A DNA stretch of 64,000 nucleotides from Phyto melanocephala (taxonomy: Eukaryota > Arthropoda > Insecta > Diptera > Rhinophoridae), in the NCBI GenBank assembly GCA_941918925.1, contig OW799234.1:9019001-9083000 (forward strand), given 5' to 3'. Shown here in pieces: positions 49,311-60,552 of this stretch. The position numbers and the translations under genes were made by a program. How positions within the stretch are numbered: position 1 is the stretch's first letter; each line of letters opens with the position of its first letter. The notes beneath the pieces were generated by a model. The model made no database searches. It was not told the DNA's origin and worked only from the letters and a program-made list of their open reading frames with translations.

Positions 49311-50006
49311 TAACAGTGCTATATTCGGCCGTGCCGAATCTTATATACCCTTCACAACGTGTAGTCATGCAATAACAATTGTTTGTATCACCATTCATCC
49401 CATATAAAATACGTGCATACGTACACGTTAGAATAAATGTGGCATCGAATCCCAGCTGAGCCAAAAAAATTTTATTTTATTTTATTTAATATATTATTTA
49501 TATTTTATTATTTTTTTATATTTTTTTTAAATTTTTTTAGAAAAATTTTTAAAAAATTTTTTAAAATTTTTTTTAAATTTTTTTAAAAATTTTTTTTGTA
49601 GTTTTTTTTATTATTTTTTTGTAATTTTTTTTGTTTGGTATGTTTTTTACATGTATCTATGTATGTATGTTGTTGTTGTAATTGTGAAAAAAAACGAGGT
49701 GGTCGTGGTTTTTTGCTCATATCTCAGAAAGTTATGGGGCGATTGTGCTGAATTTCAATAGCGATTCATTCCTGGATATTTCCAAGAGATTGATACCATA
49801 TACAGATCTGAGGAACATATAGTTGCTTCTAAAAGTTGATTTCAACCAACGCACGGACAGACGGTCAGGGCTTAATCGACTCCTCTATTCATAAGCTTTC
49901 AGAAAATATATACTTTATGGGGTCGGAAATGAAAATTGTAGAAATTACAAACGGAATGACAAAGCTATGTATATATACCCTTGTGCACCACAGGTGAAGG
50001 GTATAA
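49311..50006 (-). mobile_element. DINE-like interspersed repeat, minus strand
   Basis: Begins 'aacaagtaacagtgctatattcgg', CCGTGCCGAATC and ends '...aagtatatatTTTCTGAAAG'-type blocks in reverse, closing with 'ccaggtgaagggtataaaaa'. It is the reverse-oriented twin of the copy at 1060-2325. The order 'gctcatatctcag', 'cggacagacgg', 'tatatactttatggggtcgg' is conserved. It lacks the pogo-like insert, so the empty site can be read off against the 1463-1981 copy. 49470-49630 is an A/T tract matching 1985-2215. Confidence 0.6.
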
Positions 50007-53000
50007 AAAAGTAAAGTAAGTTAAATAAGCAAACTTTAAGATTTAAGAGAGTTTAAGAGTTTAACTTTTAGATTTAAGATTTAAAGTAGCCACAGTAAAC
50101 TCTTTGTTGTTTAAAGACAACACAAACAGTTGAGTAGTAACAGTGAACGAGTATAGTTGTAAAGCGCTAACGTGTAACCAACAAACAAACAAATAAAAAA
50201 CCGTTGAAAGTTAAAAAAATATATTTATTATTGAAAATTTGCCAAAAAAAAAATTAAATTAAAAAGTTTCATAAAATTTTTAAGAAAAAGTGGATATTAA
50301 AAATAAATGGTAATTTTTGTTAAAAGTTAAAGAAAAATTAAGGTAAAAATAAATATTTTTAAAAAAGGATTAAAAAAAATTATAAAAAATTAAATAAAAC
50401 AAAGTGTTAAAGCAGTTGTTTAATTCTTGAAAAAAAATATTTGCAAAATTAATAATAATAAAAAAAAAAAATTACGCCACAAATGTAGGTGAAAGTAAAA
50501 ATATGTCAATAATGGTGTTGAAAAAAAATAATAAGAAAATAAAAACAAAAAATTAAGTAAAACTGCTTTAAAATAAAAACACAATCATAAATGAAATATT
50601 TGTAACAGTTTTTCAGCTTAAAGAAAAATAAAAGTTGAACCAAACTTGCATTTTTAGTGCTAAATCGAATACGAATTATTGCTGCCTACCCAGACAAACC
50701 ATATTTACCATGGTGATTCATATCCTTATATGTCATCGAACACTTAATGTATTTAATAGGGTATTTTTTTAAAACAATTTTGATAGTGCTACATTGTTTC
50801 TCAAAAGCAGTGAACATGCAACCAACGACTAGAAATTAAAATAAATCATTAAGCCAAGATATTACAGCAACAAATATTATTGAAAACAACATTCACCACC
50901 CAACAACAAAATTAAATGACCAAACGACAACTTGGAACTGGATTTCAAATCCATTTTTTATTATTTGTCTTGTAATTATATGCGGCCGTCTTGCGTTGCC
51001 ACATATTTGCAATTTCTGCACATATGTACAAAGAATTTTCCACATAAAAATCTGCAGTGTGTGTGTTTGTGTGTATGCGTTTTTTATCTCTTTTAGTTTG
51101 AAAAAAAACATGTTATTTTTTTTTAAGGAAATCCGCCTAAATGTAAGTAGTTAAGTGGTAAACCAGATTAAAACAATTTCATTTAAAAAAAAGCAACAAC
51201 TTGTTTCCAGCAGACACTCACGATCATCATCAACTGGCGTCTCAATACAAAGACGTCTAAAATATCTACTTTTTTAAAAAGTGACAGCTATCTAATACAG
51301 GTGTTGTTTACCAACAACGAAATTAATAAATCATATATAATAAATACTACAGTTACAGCAAACCGTTGCGAAATCTTTGACTTGAACTAAGTGATTTCGA
51401 AAACAATTTTTAATAATATTAAGCACAACAAATTGTTATTAAAGACTTGAAAAATATATAATTAAAAAACATGTGAACGTTAAACAATATAAGTTAAATA
51501 AAAAAAATAAAAAAAAATTAAAAAAATTGTCAACTTAAGTGTTATCAACTATTGTCTGGGAAATATTGAATTAAGAAAAAAACCAAGACAAGTAACAGCT
51601 AGCAATTAATTGATATAAAAAACTGTGCAATATTTAATTAAACTTAAACAAAAGGAAATAATTAAAAAATGTGAGAATAAGAGCACATTTAGGGGTTAGT
51701 TTAAATTAATCCTTAAATTGTCGTTAATGCATTATATTTTAAATATTGGCTAGTGAAAGTAAATAAGACTATTGTTTTAATATAAAATTCCGCTCTTGAT
51801 ATTCTAAGTACGGATTAAGTAGCCAGAGCGCTCTCTCCAAATAGTTAAATAGAAAATCAAAGAAGTTTCAATATACTGACCTTTTGATAGTTTATAGAAT
51901 ATAATTCCTTTAAGCGCCTATGATACTTGCTGTTTTCTGTCTATTCTTAATCTAAGATTTGAAGAGTGAGAAAATGTAATGTTAGAGAGAGAAATCTTTG
52001 CATATTTTTGTAGTTTTTATTTTTTTTAATGTTGCCTCTTTTACAAATTAAGCAAAAAGTATACTCAAGTATAAAACTAAACAGTACTGTATCATTTTCA
52101 TCTGGAAATTTCAATTTCAAGCTAAAAACATTCAGATATTTTTTGACAGATCGCACTTTTTTATAGATAACATTCATAATACTTTGACGTTTTGAGATTT
52201 TTCTTAACGTGGCTAAACTCTTTGCTCTTTTAAAAACTTGCTATGATAAAAGAACAGTATGTATGCTGAGTAGTTAAAAGTAATAGATAATAAAACATTA
52301 CTGGGGCATGATGAGTTCTTTCATAGAAAGAAATGAGTCTTGAAATAAAATCTATTTTCTTTTCAGGGCGTTTATTTTTATACTTTTATTTAAAGACACT
52401 CCCTCTCTCAACAATGTTACCGTATTTTTAGAAAATTTCATTTCCAGTTGTAAACAAGACAACTGGTGAATTCATAAGGTGTTATACATGGTGCAATAAT
52501 ATAACGTGAAAGCAGTTCGAAAATTTTTAATGGAATTTTTTTATATTAATTACGACAGTTGTTAATTATAGGAGAAAAGAGAGAATGTATGAAATGTTGA
52601 CATATGAAAAGTAGCAGCTGATGAATTAAGGCTACCTAGTTCTATATACGTCGGTGTCATAAATTAAAATATCTTAAATTGAAAAATACAACTGACATTA
52701 TCAGTTATAAAGAAAGAGTTTTATTGTGCTCCTCCACTTAAAAAGTTGCATCACAGTACACTTTCGCGACACTGCCTAAATAACTACTGCAAAAATGAGA
52801 CGCAAAATTCTCAAAGTCAGAAAAAACAGATGTTCTGATTGCCCTAAGACGATAATAGCAATGATACACGTGATTTTGCGCCAACCAGAGTTTAATTACG
52901 ACTGGAATAAATATGTAATTTTTTTTTGATTCTAAAATTGATTGGCAGAGGTACATAACCAAAAAGCCAGGGAATCCCACTTTGTTTCTGGCTCCGTTAA

Positions 53001-54379
53001 TAGACCTATACCGCTTTATAGAAAGTCGGAGAAACTTAAAAAACAAATAAAACTGAGTCCTCCAGTTACAAAACGTTGGCTCAGGCACCGCAAGCCGACA
53101 TATACCATTGTATAGGAAGTCGAAGACAACTGAACAATAATTATGGAACTCCTTCAGTTACATGAGTTAAATGAGAATTGAAGTAAAAGTACGTGGTTTT
53201 GCAAGATACTTGGCAATAGAAGTTTTCGATAAAAATCGGTGGCCGCAGCTACTTTAAATTATTGACAACTTGGTTTAACTATCTTTTAGTTGATCGGCGC
53301 TATTGCCTGAATGGTTGCAGTGAAATCTGGATTTTGTAATCCATGCTTACTTTAACACCTGTGTTTACAGTAATAAATATTTTAAAACACAAACGTTCCT
53401 TATATGCATTTTGAGTAAAATTGTGTTGTGTAGAATTGCCATTGCAGTATTGTTATTTATAACTTAATTTTGCATTATGCTGCAAATTTCCAATGAATAA
53501 TACTATCATGATCTTAAGAGCGAATTACATTATCATCTGACAGACAAATTACTCTCATAGATTTTATATTTTTTTATGAAAAATTAAAATTTTTTTTTCA
53601 TGGAACATATAAACCTCATTAGGTAAATTTGAAATAATACTTGGTTAGGATGGCTTATTTAAAACAGTTGTATTTTGTATGTTTTACTTTAAAAAGAATT
53701 TAATTTATAACACCAACAAATCCACTAACTGTCACATACATGTATTTAGGAAAGAACACAAAAAGTCCATAGAAATGAATATATGCAACATTAATGTTGT
53801 CGCCACTTTTTGTACCAAACTTATACGCAAGATGAAGCTTTTTTTATTCTAAAAATAAATTTATATTTATACTTGTAGTGTTCATAAAAAAACTTTTAAT
53901 TGACCTTTAATCATTTCCTTTTCAATTTTATGTTAATATTCCTTATTTTTCTACTTTTTGCATTATACATTACTGTTTTTGTTTACCTTTGAAATTTGTA
54001 CCGTTATTCATTGCGTTATTCTGTTTTAGTTTTAGAATGTTGCCACATCGAATTGATAAAAACATTCCTAAATTTACTTGAAATCCTAATACAAAAAGAA
54101 AGTTTTATTTATCTTATATATATATATGTATATATATACGACAAGATTAACACATAATATTCGATAAACAATTGACAATGAAAATAATAGCTGGACATGC
54201 AATAAAAGGAAGTCATATTTAAGGCTAAACATACCGGCTTTTCAATGCAAAAAAAAAAAAAAAAACTCATGCTAAAAATTAAAAATAATTTCTCCTAAAG
54301 GAAGTTAATACGATTTAAGTTTACATACTTGACAAGTTGATTTGATTATTGTTTTATGTATTGTAGAGTTTCCGTTATC
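50007..54379. other. 4.4-kb region without a recognised gene
   Basis: 50100-51700 is CAA/AAC-rich and resembles untranslated leader of fly genes. It has a possible donor ATGTAAGT at 51140, but no coding exon follows. 53003-53175 holds two ~95-bp diverged copies (from 53003 and about 53097). The antisense frame 52738-53088 (116 codons) over part of this has no motif I recognise. (TA)n/(GTATA) microsatellite at about 54114-54140. Confidence 0.35.
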
Positions 54380-54457
54380 ATGTCAAATATATTAAAATTT
54401 TTAGAAAACGCTCTATTAAATAAAAAAGTCAAAATAGTGAAGAAACCAATTTGTCCA
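54380..54457 (+). other. Candidate first coding exon of the GNAT-like gene
   Basis: ATG opens 26 codons (MSNILKFLENALLNKKVKIV, then KKPICP) ending exactly at a strong donor, GTAAGT. The text is hydrophobic/basic and protein-like, unlike the surrounding AT runs. It ends in phase 0, so it cannot splice directly to the acceptor at 57135 (phase 1). An 82-bp open stretch, 55487-55568, between TTTTAG and GTATAT would bridge the phases. Tentative. Confidence 0.3.
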
Positions 54458-57080
54458 GTAAGTGGTTATTAAAAACATGTGTTTTTGTTTGTAGTAATAA
54501 TAAAAATTTTAATATTTAACATATTATATTTACATATGTATGTACATGCAAAAGAAAAAGTTATTATGTATATCTACATAAATATGAATATTTTAAAATA
54601 AACTGTACAGTGGTAAAAAAAAAAAGTTTAAACGTCGTACACTTAAACAATTAACAGCAACTTAACAAAGAAAAGATAAGACTAGAGAAGATAAGACTAT
54701 TTTGTTTTTAAATCAAAAGAAGACCTTTTTTATAATGGCGAATTATTGTTAAGAAAATTGTTTTCGTTTTCATTTAAAAAGTACAATTAAAAGAATAATG
54801 CAATATTTTTAGGTATATTTTGCTAAATATGACGAAGAATTATTTTCTATGGGGGTTTGCTGATACCTCTCCTGCAATATTAACCATTTTTTTAATTGAC
54901 TTATAAATATTTAAATATTAACGTGGGCATCACTTCTGCTTTCCAATTTATTAAAGATATCACTAAATCTTATTGTCGTCGGTCTTTCATACATGTATTC
55001 AAAGCAATAGTTTAATCAAAGTTGGTCAACTTTAACCTGCAATATTTTATTTAAACTAAGAATTAGGTGAAAATTTATATTTTAACAAAATACTAAGGAG
55101 TAACGAAAAAGTCTAAAGAGTAGCAGTTTTTAGCTTTTTACTAATAATTTTGATCACCATCAAATACATAAGATTTCTAAGCTTTTTCGTGCCCTTTTCC
55201 AAAACATCATATAAAACAATGATTTTTCTATCACTACCCTCAAAAATATAAACTCTATTTGCTGGCGAGATAAAACCTTACAATAAAAAACCACAACGTT
55301 TTTAATTTTATAAAAAAAATACTAATTCCTAAAATCTTTAGGAATTTAAATGAAGTTAAAGAACACTAAATTATTAAGGTAAAGGAACTGTTTATTTACA
55401 GTTATTTGCTTTCTTATATCTCTCAGTGAAACTGTGAAATGAAAAGTTTTTTCTATCATATGGTGTACAAACAATTTTTATTTTAGTGCGTCACCGAATT
55501 ATATTTATTAATTAGAAAACTTATTCCATCAGTTGATTATCTTATTTTGAACCTTAGCTATCATATAGGTATATATTAGTGTTAAACAAAAACTGAACAC
55601 TGCAACCACCTGATTAAATATTTCTTGGTGAGTCACATGCAAACTTTAGGGATACAAAAATAGAAGATTTAACGTTGACAGTATTGGTTGTAGGCTGCCA
55701 GACCAGTCAAAAATAGTGAGTGAGTGGCAAACGAAATTTTTTAATGTTATTTCTAGTTTTCATTAGCAATATTTTTTATTTTAACGTTTGCAATTATTAT
55801 TAAGTTATACTGGCATTTCTTAGAATATATCTTCAATATATGTGACCTTCTTCGAGAAAAGGGACCTAGTGTGTCGAAAAACGAGCTTGGACTTAAGAGT
55901 GAATTCTGATACCTAAAAGGGTGTAGAATAAGATGAAATGAGTTAGATTTCTGGTAAAAATTTGTTTACCCCATAAAAATGTTGTTGCGTCGGTCACTAG
56001 TTGCGGCTTAACAAAACAAACAGAGCAGCAACAATAGCAAAGGTATTGTTACACTAAAAGCAAAAAAAATACGTCACCACATAGGCATGACGTCACCAAA
56101 GTCGGCACCCAATCATCACTAACCATACCAAATCATATCTCACAACTGAAGGTGTGTTCACAGTGATAATGCGTTATGAAATTTTCTGTCAGTAACTAAA
56201 AATATTAATACTTTTGTATTGTTATTCTACCGAAGTTTTCTTCTTCTTCAGAACAGTCAAAATTGCCCGTGATGACATGAGGTTATAAAAATTAACCCTC
56301 GGACTTTTTATTTAAGAAACGAGAGATTGTAATTTAATTTTTAAATTGTGTGTATAATAAATAATACATTTAAAAAATATTACATTATCACTTCAAACGT
56401 AAAAATGTTTGCAAATTAATTAAGTTGAACTTTTTTGATGGCAAATTACGACATTCAATTGCTATCTATTTAACGTTCAAGTTCTATCTGTTTTTGGTAT
56501 AGAAATTCTAAAAAGAATTCTAAAATTTTTGATCACATTTGAAGGTTGTACTTTATCTTCTGCTTTTCTTTTCATAATGTGGCCAGATACAAAAATTATT
56601 AATTTTTAATTCTATCTGGCAACAATGCTTAGAAGTAAACTAGTAGTTATTTAATAAACAGTAACTGGTTTTTGTTATGGTTTGGTTTAAACTGAATTTA
56701 AATTGCAGTTTTGAAATAATGAAGGCAATTTATTAACAAAAAAAAAATTAAATAGAGTCATAGCTAATAATAATTCATTATTAAACCTACATACACACAT
56801 ATACTAATGTATACATTTGTAGATTTAGAGGTTATGGTTGACTAGCAATATAGTTTATTGAACCGTTTACAAAAGCTCTTGCTGTCAATAATATAGACCA
56901 TAAAGAAAGTATTTTACTTTAACTGTGCTAAAGAAATAATTTAATTTTAAGCCCTGTTTAACATTTGTTTTGAAAATTTAAAAGTTGTTTTGTTGGTTTA
57001 AAAAAATTTATTTTTAATTTGTCATATTGTTTTAAAATTTTGTTTTAGTTCTTGTTATTTTGTGTTTTAGTTTTAACTTC
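54458..57080. other. Putative intron / intergenic stretch
   Basis: Holds the MITE at 55841-56200 and the possible bridging exon 55487-55568. Otherwise AT-rich with no recognised gene. Confidence 0.4.
55841..56200. mobile_element. MITE, reverse-oriented relative of 12493-12880
   Basis: Starts TGTGACCTTCTTCGAGAAAA, GGGACCTAGTG and carries 'gagcagcaacaatagcaaaggtattgt', 'cataggcatgacgtcacc', 'aaagtcggcaccca' and 'gataatgcgttatgaaa'. These are the reverse complements, in reverse order, of the landmarks in the copy at 12493. The right terminus is not clear, so it may be truncated. Confidence 0.6.
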
Positions 57081-57135
57081 ATGGCCTTTTTAATACAAAT
57101 TAATTGGTTTAATTATTGTTACTACAAAATTATAG

Positions 57136-57878
57136 ATGTCCATGAAAAACTTTATGATGAGGTACAAGATTACATGTTGGAACATTTTCGCTCTCAAAGA
57201 CTATTTCAAGTTTTGAAAATCCCTTTAGAAATGGGCATAGAAGAAGAATTTTTAAAATTGGTTAAACATATTTTACAAAATGAATGCAGTATAGTGGTAA
57301 TAGATAAGACGAGTAATACCATAAAAGGAGTGGCCTTGTTGAAGTGTATGACCCAAGACTGGAGATCTTGGACGGCCTTAAAGTTGTTGATAGAAAATGA
57401 ACGTTTTAAGGAATTGTGTGACATGGTGTGTTGGTGTTTACATCAGCAAGCTGTCAGACATAAAGACAATCCGGGAGGTGATGCATTACATTTATTTTCA
57501 TTTAATTTGTCGGCAGACTTACAGAAGGATCAAGACTTTATGGCTAGTTTTTTTCATGTGATTTGTGAGGTGGCCAGACATATGCATATGCCGCGAGTTA
57601 CTTATTTGTGTTTGAGTCACACAGATCAGGCTCTCTTGGAGTCGGCCGGTTTTAAGGAAATGGTTAGAGTTATCTATTCGATATATGTATTTAAAGGACG
57701 TAGACCGTTTGATCGCCTGAGAGATATCAATGAAATGTATGGTATTTTTTATGAGAAAAGAGTTAATGCCTTAAAGCCATATTATGAGATGGTTGTAAGG
57801 CATGCTGAACACCAGAAAGAGTATGAGGCAAAACAGAAATCACAGGAAGGACAAATTAATGCTTTAAATGACAAGTAA
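57136..57878 (+). CDS. GNAT-like N-acetyltransferase, terminal exon (start unresolved)
   Basis: The frame from an acceptor (AATTATAG at 57135) reads DVHEKLYDEVQDYMLEHFRS and continues to TAA at 57876-57878, about 247 codons. 'VHEKLYDEVQDYMLEHF', 'NTIKGVALLKCMTQDWRSW' and 'LSHTDQALLESAGFKEMVRV' follow the layout of fly arylalkylamine N-acetyltransferase-like (GNAT) proteins. The final 'AL.ESAGFKEM' is the usual last acetyl-CoA-fold strand, and the C-terminal 50 residues are charged. These enzymes move acetyl or acyl groups from CoA to amines, but the substrate here is unknown. An unspliced ATG at 57081 would give 265 aa with a Phe/Asn/Tyr-rich start (MAFLIQINWFNYCYY) that looks like intron. 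I favour a spliced upstream exon (see 54380). The piggyBac insertion begins 165 bp after the stop. Confidence 0.65.
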
Positions 57879-58055
57879 AATCATGGGGATTCTTTGCTTT
57901 TTTCCTTAAAAGATTTTATATTTGAAGTTTTAAATTATTAGGTAATTACTTGAGAAAAGGCAGATAATGTATGTATTTTTGACATGAGCAAAGTAAAAGC
58001 TGATGCTCAGCTGAGTTAATACTTCTAACGAGGTAAATCTGCTTAACCCTAATCT

Positions 58056-58270
58056 TACCAACATGTGTCTGTGAGACACATTTTGATATTTGATTCAATA
58101 AAACAACGAAACTTTGTTACATATTGACACCAAATTTTATGACTTTTATTTTACATCTGTTTAGTATAATTTCACAAAACAAAGTTGATAAATATTAAAT
58201 TCCTCTATTTTTTATAATCCAAAATAAAAAAAATGTAACATAAACTACCAACATGTGTCTCAGAGACACA
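58056..58270. repeat. Left subterminal palindromic repeats of the piggyBac
   Basis: Two direct copies (58056-58080 and 58246-58270) of TACCAACATG, TGTCTnnnAGACACA, 190 bp apart. The inner TGTGTCT...AGACACA is itself palindromic. The inverse copy is at 60313-60337. Likely transposase-binding sites (inference from position). Confidence 0.85.
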
Positions 58271-58533
58271 TACAAAGAAATTAGTAGAATGCGCAAATTT
58301 AGAACAAAAGCAACTATCTGTCATATATGTTACAGAATTTATATTTGTTTAGCAGCAACTATCTTTCATATATCTTTATACAAATTGCATATTTTCATAT
58401 CACTATATTAAATTTGGGGAATTCCCTTTTATTGAAATCAATAATCACCTGATACTGAATGTTGAAAAACAACAAATTAGTTGCGGTTAGATTTTGTAGA
58501 GTATTGATGTGCAAGTTCATTTTATAAAAAAAT

Positions 58534-60249
58534 ATGCCAAAGCGACTTACAGAAGAGGAAATCCGACTAGCCGCGGAAGAAATTGATGAAGATACGGTTG
58601 ATGATATAGAAGACGAGGATATGTTTTTGCAATCTGATATCGAAGATAGTCAAAATAATGAAAATATTGAAGATGATGCTTCCGAGATGTCTGATACTAT
58701 TTCGGATATTGAGGAAGATGCAGGTGAAGAATATGGTGAAATATTTGTTGGTAAGGACGGAACTCAGTGGTATTCTATTCCAAAACCTCAAAGGCGTATT
58801 CCTGCTCGAAATATAATTCGGTGCCCATTGAACAAAGTTAACTTGCCACCAGGAAAACAAATTGAAGACCCTTTAGAGGCAATCGAGCTATATTTGAATG
58901 ACGAAATTTTTGATTCAATTGTAAATTTTACCATTTTGTATGCAGTGACTACAAATCAGAATGCCTGGCGTCCAACAAATGTAACAGAAATAAGAGCCTA
59001 TGTTGGACTTTTGATTACAGCGGGGACAAAAAAAGAAGCAAACACAGAGATTGCTGAGTTTTGGAGTTCGCGATATGGTTGCCCAATTTTTCGGGCTACT
59101 ATGAGTCGAAATCGTTTTATGGAAATTTCCAAAAATTTGCGGTTTGACGACAAAAGCACTAGAAGCATTCGACAGCAAAAGGATAAACTGGCACCTGTAA
59201 GGGATTTATTTGAAATTGTCAATAAAAATCTAAAAAAATTTTACACTCCTGGTGACAACCTTACTGTCGATGAGCAGCTTGTTCCGTTTCGTGGAAGATG
59301 TTCTTTCCGCCAATATATGCCTAGTAAACCAGATAAGTATGGACTAAAAATTTGGTGGGTATGTGACAGCAAAACAGCCTACCCACTCAACGCAATACCT
59401 TACTTAGGCAAAATAAACAACCAGAGGGGTTTTGGTTTGGGCCAAAGAGTTGTGGAGGAGTTAGTTCAACCCTATGAAAACACAGGCCGAAATATAACAT
59501 GTGATAATTATTTTACGAGTTTGGAACTTGCGAATAACTTATTGGCTAAAGGTTTGACAATAACGGGCACTCTAAAGAAAAATAAGCGCTGTGTTCCTTC
59601 ATCATTTTTGCCAAACAGAAAAAGGCAAGTTGAAACAAATTTGTTTGGTTTTACCAATAATAAAACTTTGGTATCTTATGTCCCTAAACCGAATAGAGCA
59701 GTTCTTTTACTCTCTACAATGCACTATGACACCCACTGCGACTCACAAAATAAGAACAAATCGGAGGTAAATTTACATTACAATCGAACTAAAGGAGCAG
59801 TTGACACTTTGGACCAACTTGCACATAGTTTTACTTGCCGGAAAAAATCAAACAGGTGGCCATTTACGTTCTTTTCCAATTTAAATGATGTTTGTGCAAT
59901 TGCAGCATATATTATTTGGAAAAATTTACATCCATCATGGAAAGCAACACAAGCAAAAAAAGCTCGAAAACTCTTTTTACGAGAAGTTGCCGAAGGACTT
60001 ATTGCCCCCCAAATACATCAAAGGTCAAGAAATAAATTACAACGTCCTATAGTTCAATGCATGGAAAAAGTTCTTCAAGAAGGAAATACACCAAGTACAA
60101 TCACTTCTACAACAAATAAACGTAAAAGATGCTATATGTGCGATCCAAAAATAAGTCGTATAATAAAGCAATGCTGCCAAATATGTAAAAATAATGTCTG
60201 CAATGAGCATGCTACAAAAGTTATAAATTGTAAAGAATGTATTCAATAA
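58534..60249 (+). CDS. piggyBac transposase, full length
   Basis: An intact 571-aa frame begins MPKRLTEEEIRLAAEEIDED with a typical acidic N-terminus (about 10-60). The DDE catalytic core follows. D246 lies in 'LTVDEQLVPFRGR', D324 in 'ITCDNYFTS', and D424/D427 in 'KGAVDTLDQ'. Spacings of 78 and 100 residues match piggyBac (268/346/447). The C-terminus is a cysteine-rich zinc domain with CYMCDPK...CCQICKNNVCNEHATK and INCKEC (about 530-571), which in the family binds the terminal repeats. No stops or frameshifts. The enzyme excises and inserts the element at TTAA in the nucleus. The ATG follows a short A-rich leader, and only AATAAA-like sites after 60249 serve as 3' signals. Confidence 0.97.
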   Translation: MPKRLTEEEIRLAAEEIDEDTVDDIEDEDMFLQSDIEDSQNNENIEDDASEMSDTISDIEEDAGEEYGEIFVGKDGTQWYSIPKPQRRIPARNIIRCPLNKVNLPPGKQIEDPLEAIELYLNDEIFDSIVNFTILYAVTTNQNAWRPTNVTEIRAYVGLLITAGTKKEANTEIAEFWSSRYGCPIFRATMSRNRFMEISKNLRFDDKSTRSIRQQKDKLAPVRDLFEIVNKNLKKFYTPGDNLTVDEQLVPFRGRCSFRQYMPSKPDKYGLKIWWVCDSKTAYPLNAIPYLGKINNQRGFGLGQRVVEELVQPYENTGRNITCDNYFTSLELANNLLAKGLTITGTLKKNKRCVPSSFLPNRKRQVETNLFGFTNNKTLVSYVPKPNRAVLLLSTMHYDTHCDSQNKNKSEVNLHYNRTKGAVDTLDQLAHSFTCRKKSNRWPFTFFSNLNDVCAIAAYIIWKNLHPSWKATQAKKARKLFLREVAEGLIAPQIHQRSRNKLQRPIVQCMEKVLQEGNTPSTITSTTNKRKRCYMCDPKISRIIKQCCQICKNNVCNEHATKVINCKECIQ

Positions 60250-60465
60250 AAAATTACTTAACATAAACTAATTTGTAATTGTCGTATGCTTTTTTCTTTT
60301 AATTTGTATGTATGTGTCTTAAAGACACATGTTGGTAGGATTTGTAAGTTTTTATGTCGGTATGATGAGGGTTAAAGTACAACTATTAAATTTGATTAAA
60401 ATTTACATTTAACATTATAAATTAAACTAATAGCCTTTGTGGCTTTATATAACGGAATTGATATA

Positions 60466-60471
60466 AATAAA
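60466..60471 (+). terminator. AATAAA, likely original poly(A) signal of the GNAT-like gene
   Basis: AATAAA at 60466, just past the piggyBac. With the insertion removed it would lie about 260 bp after the stop codon at 57878, a normal 3' UTR length. A competing AATAAA sits inside the element near 58097. Confidence 0.4.
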
Positions 60472-60552
60472 ATGAGAAATGATTAAAAATTGTATATAAA
60501 CAAAAAAAATAATTGAATAAAAAATTCTATAAAATTAAAATTTATTAAAAAC

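Larger units (their letters stand above)
58047..60371 (+). mobile_element. Intact-looking piggyBac transposon, 2325 bp
   Basis: Flanked on both sides by TTAA (58043-58046 and 60372-60375), the exact target duplication of the piggyBac superfamily. The element starts CCCTAATCTTACCAACATG and ends with the near-inverse (CCCTCATCATACCGACATA read inward). Subterminal copies of a palindrome-bearing motif, TACCAACATGTGTCT(n3)AGACACA, lie at 58056-58080, 58246-58270 and, inverted, 60313-60337. One uninterrupted transposase gene (58534-60249) lies inside. All expected parts are present, so the copy is a candidate for recent or current activity. Confidence 0.95.

Noticed and set aside
50100..51700. Hidden gene in CAA-rich sequence
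   Set aside because: Leader-like composition and one possible donor, but no coding exon, so not called.
52738..53088. 116-codon minus-strand frame
   Set aside because: It overlaps a diverged ~95-bp tandem duplication and has no recognisable domain. Not called as a gene, though it could be re-examined.
57081..57135. ATG 57081 as start of the acetyltransferase
   Set aside because: The codons before the acceptor are Phe/Asn/Tyr-rich and resemble a polypyrimidine intron end. Kept only as an alternative.
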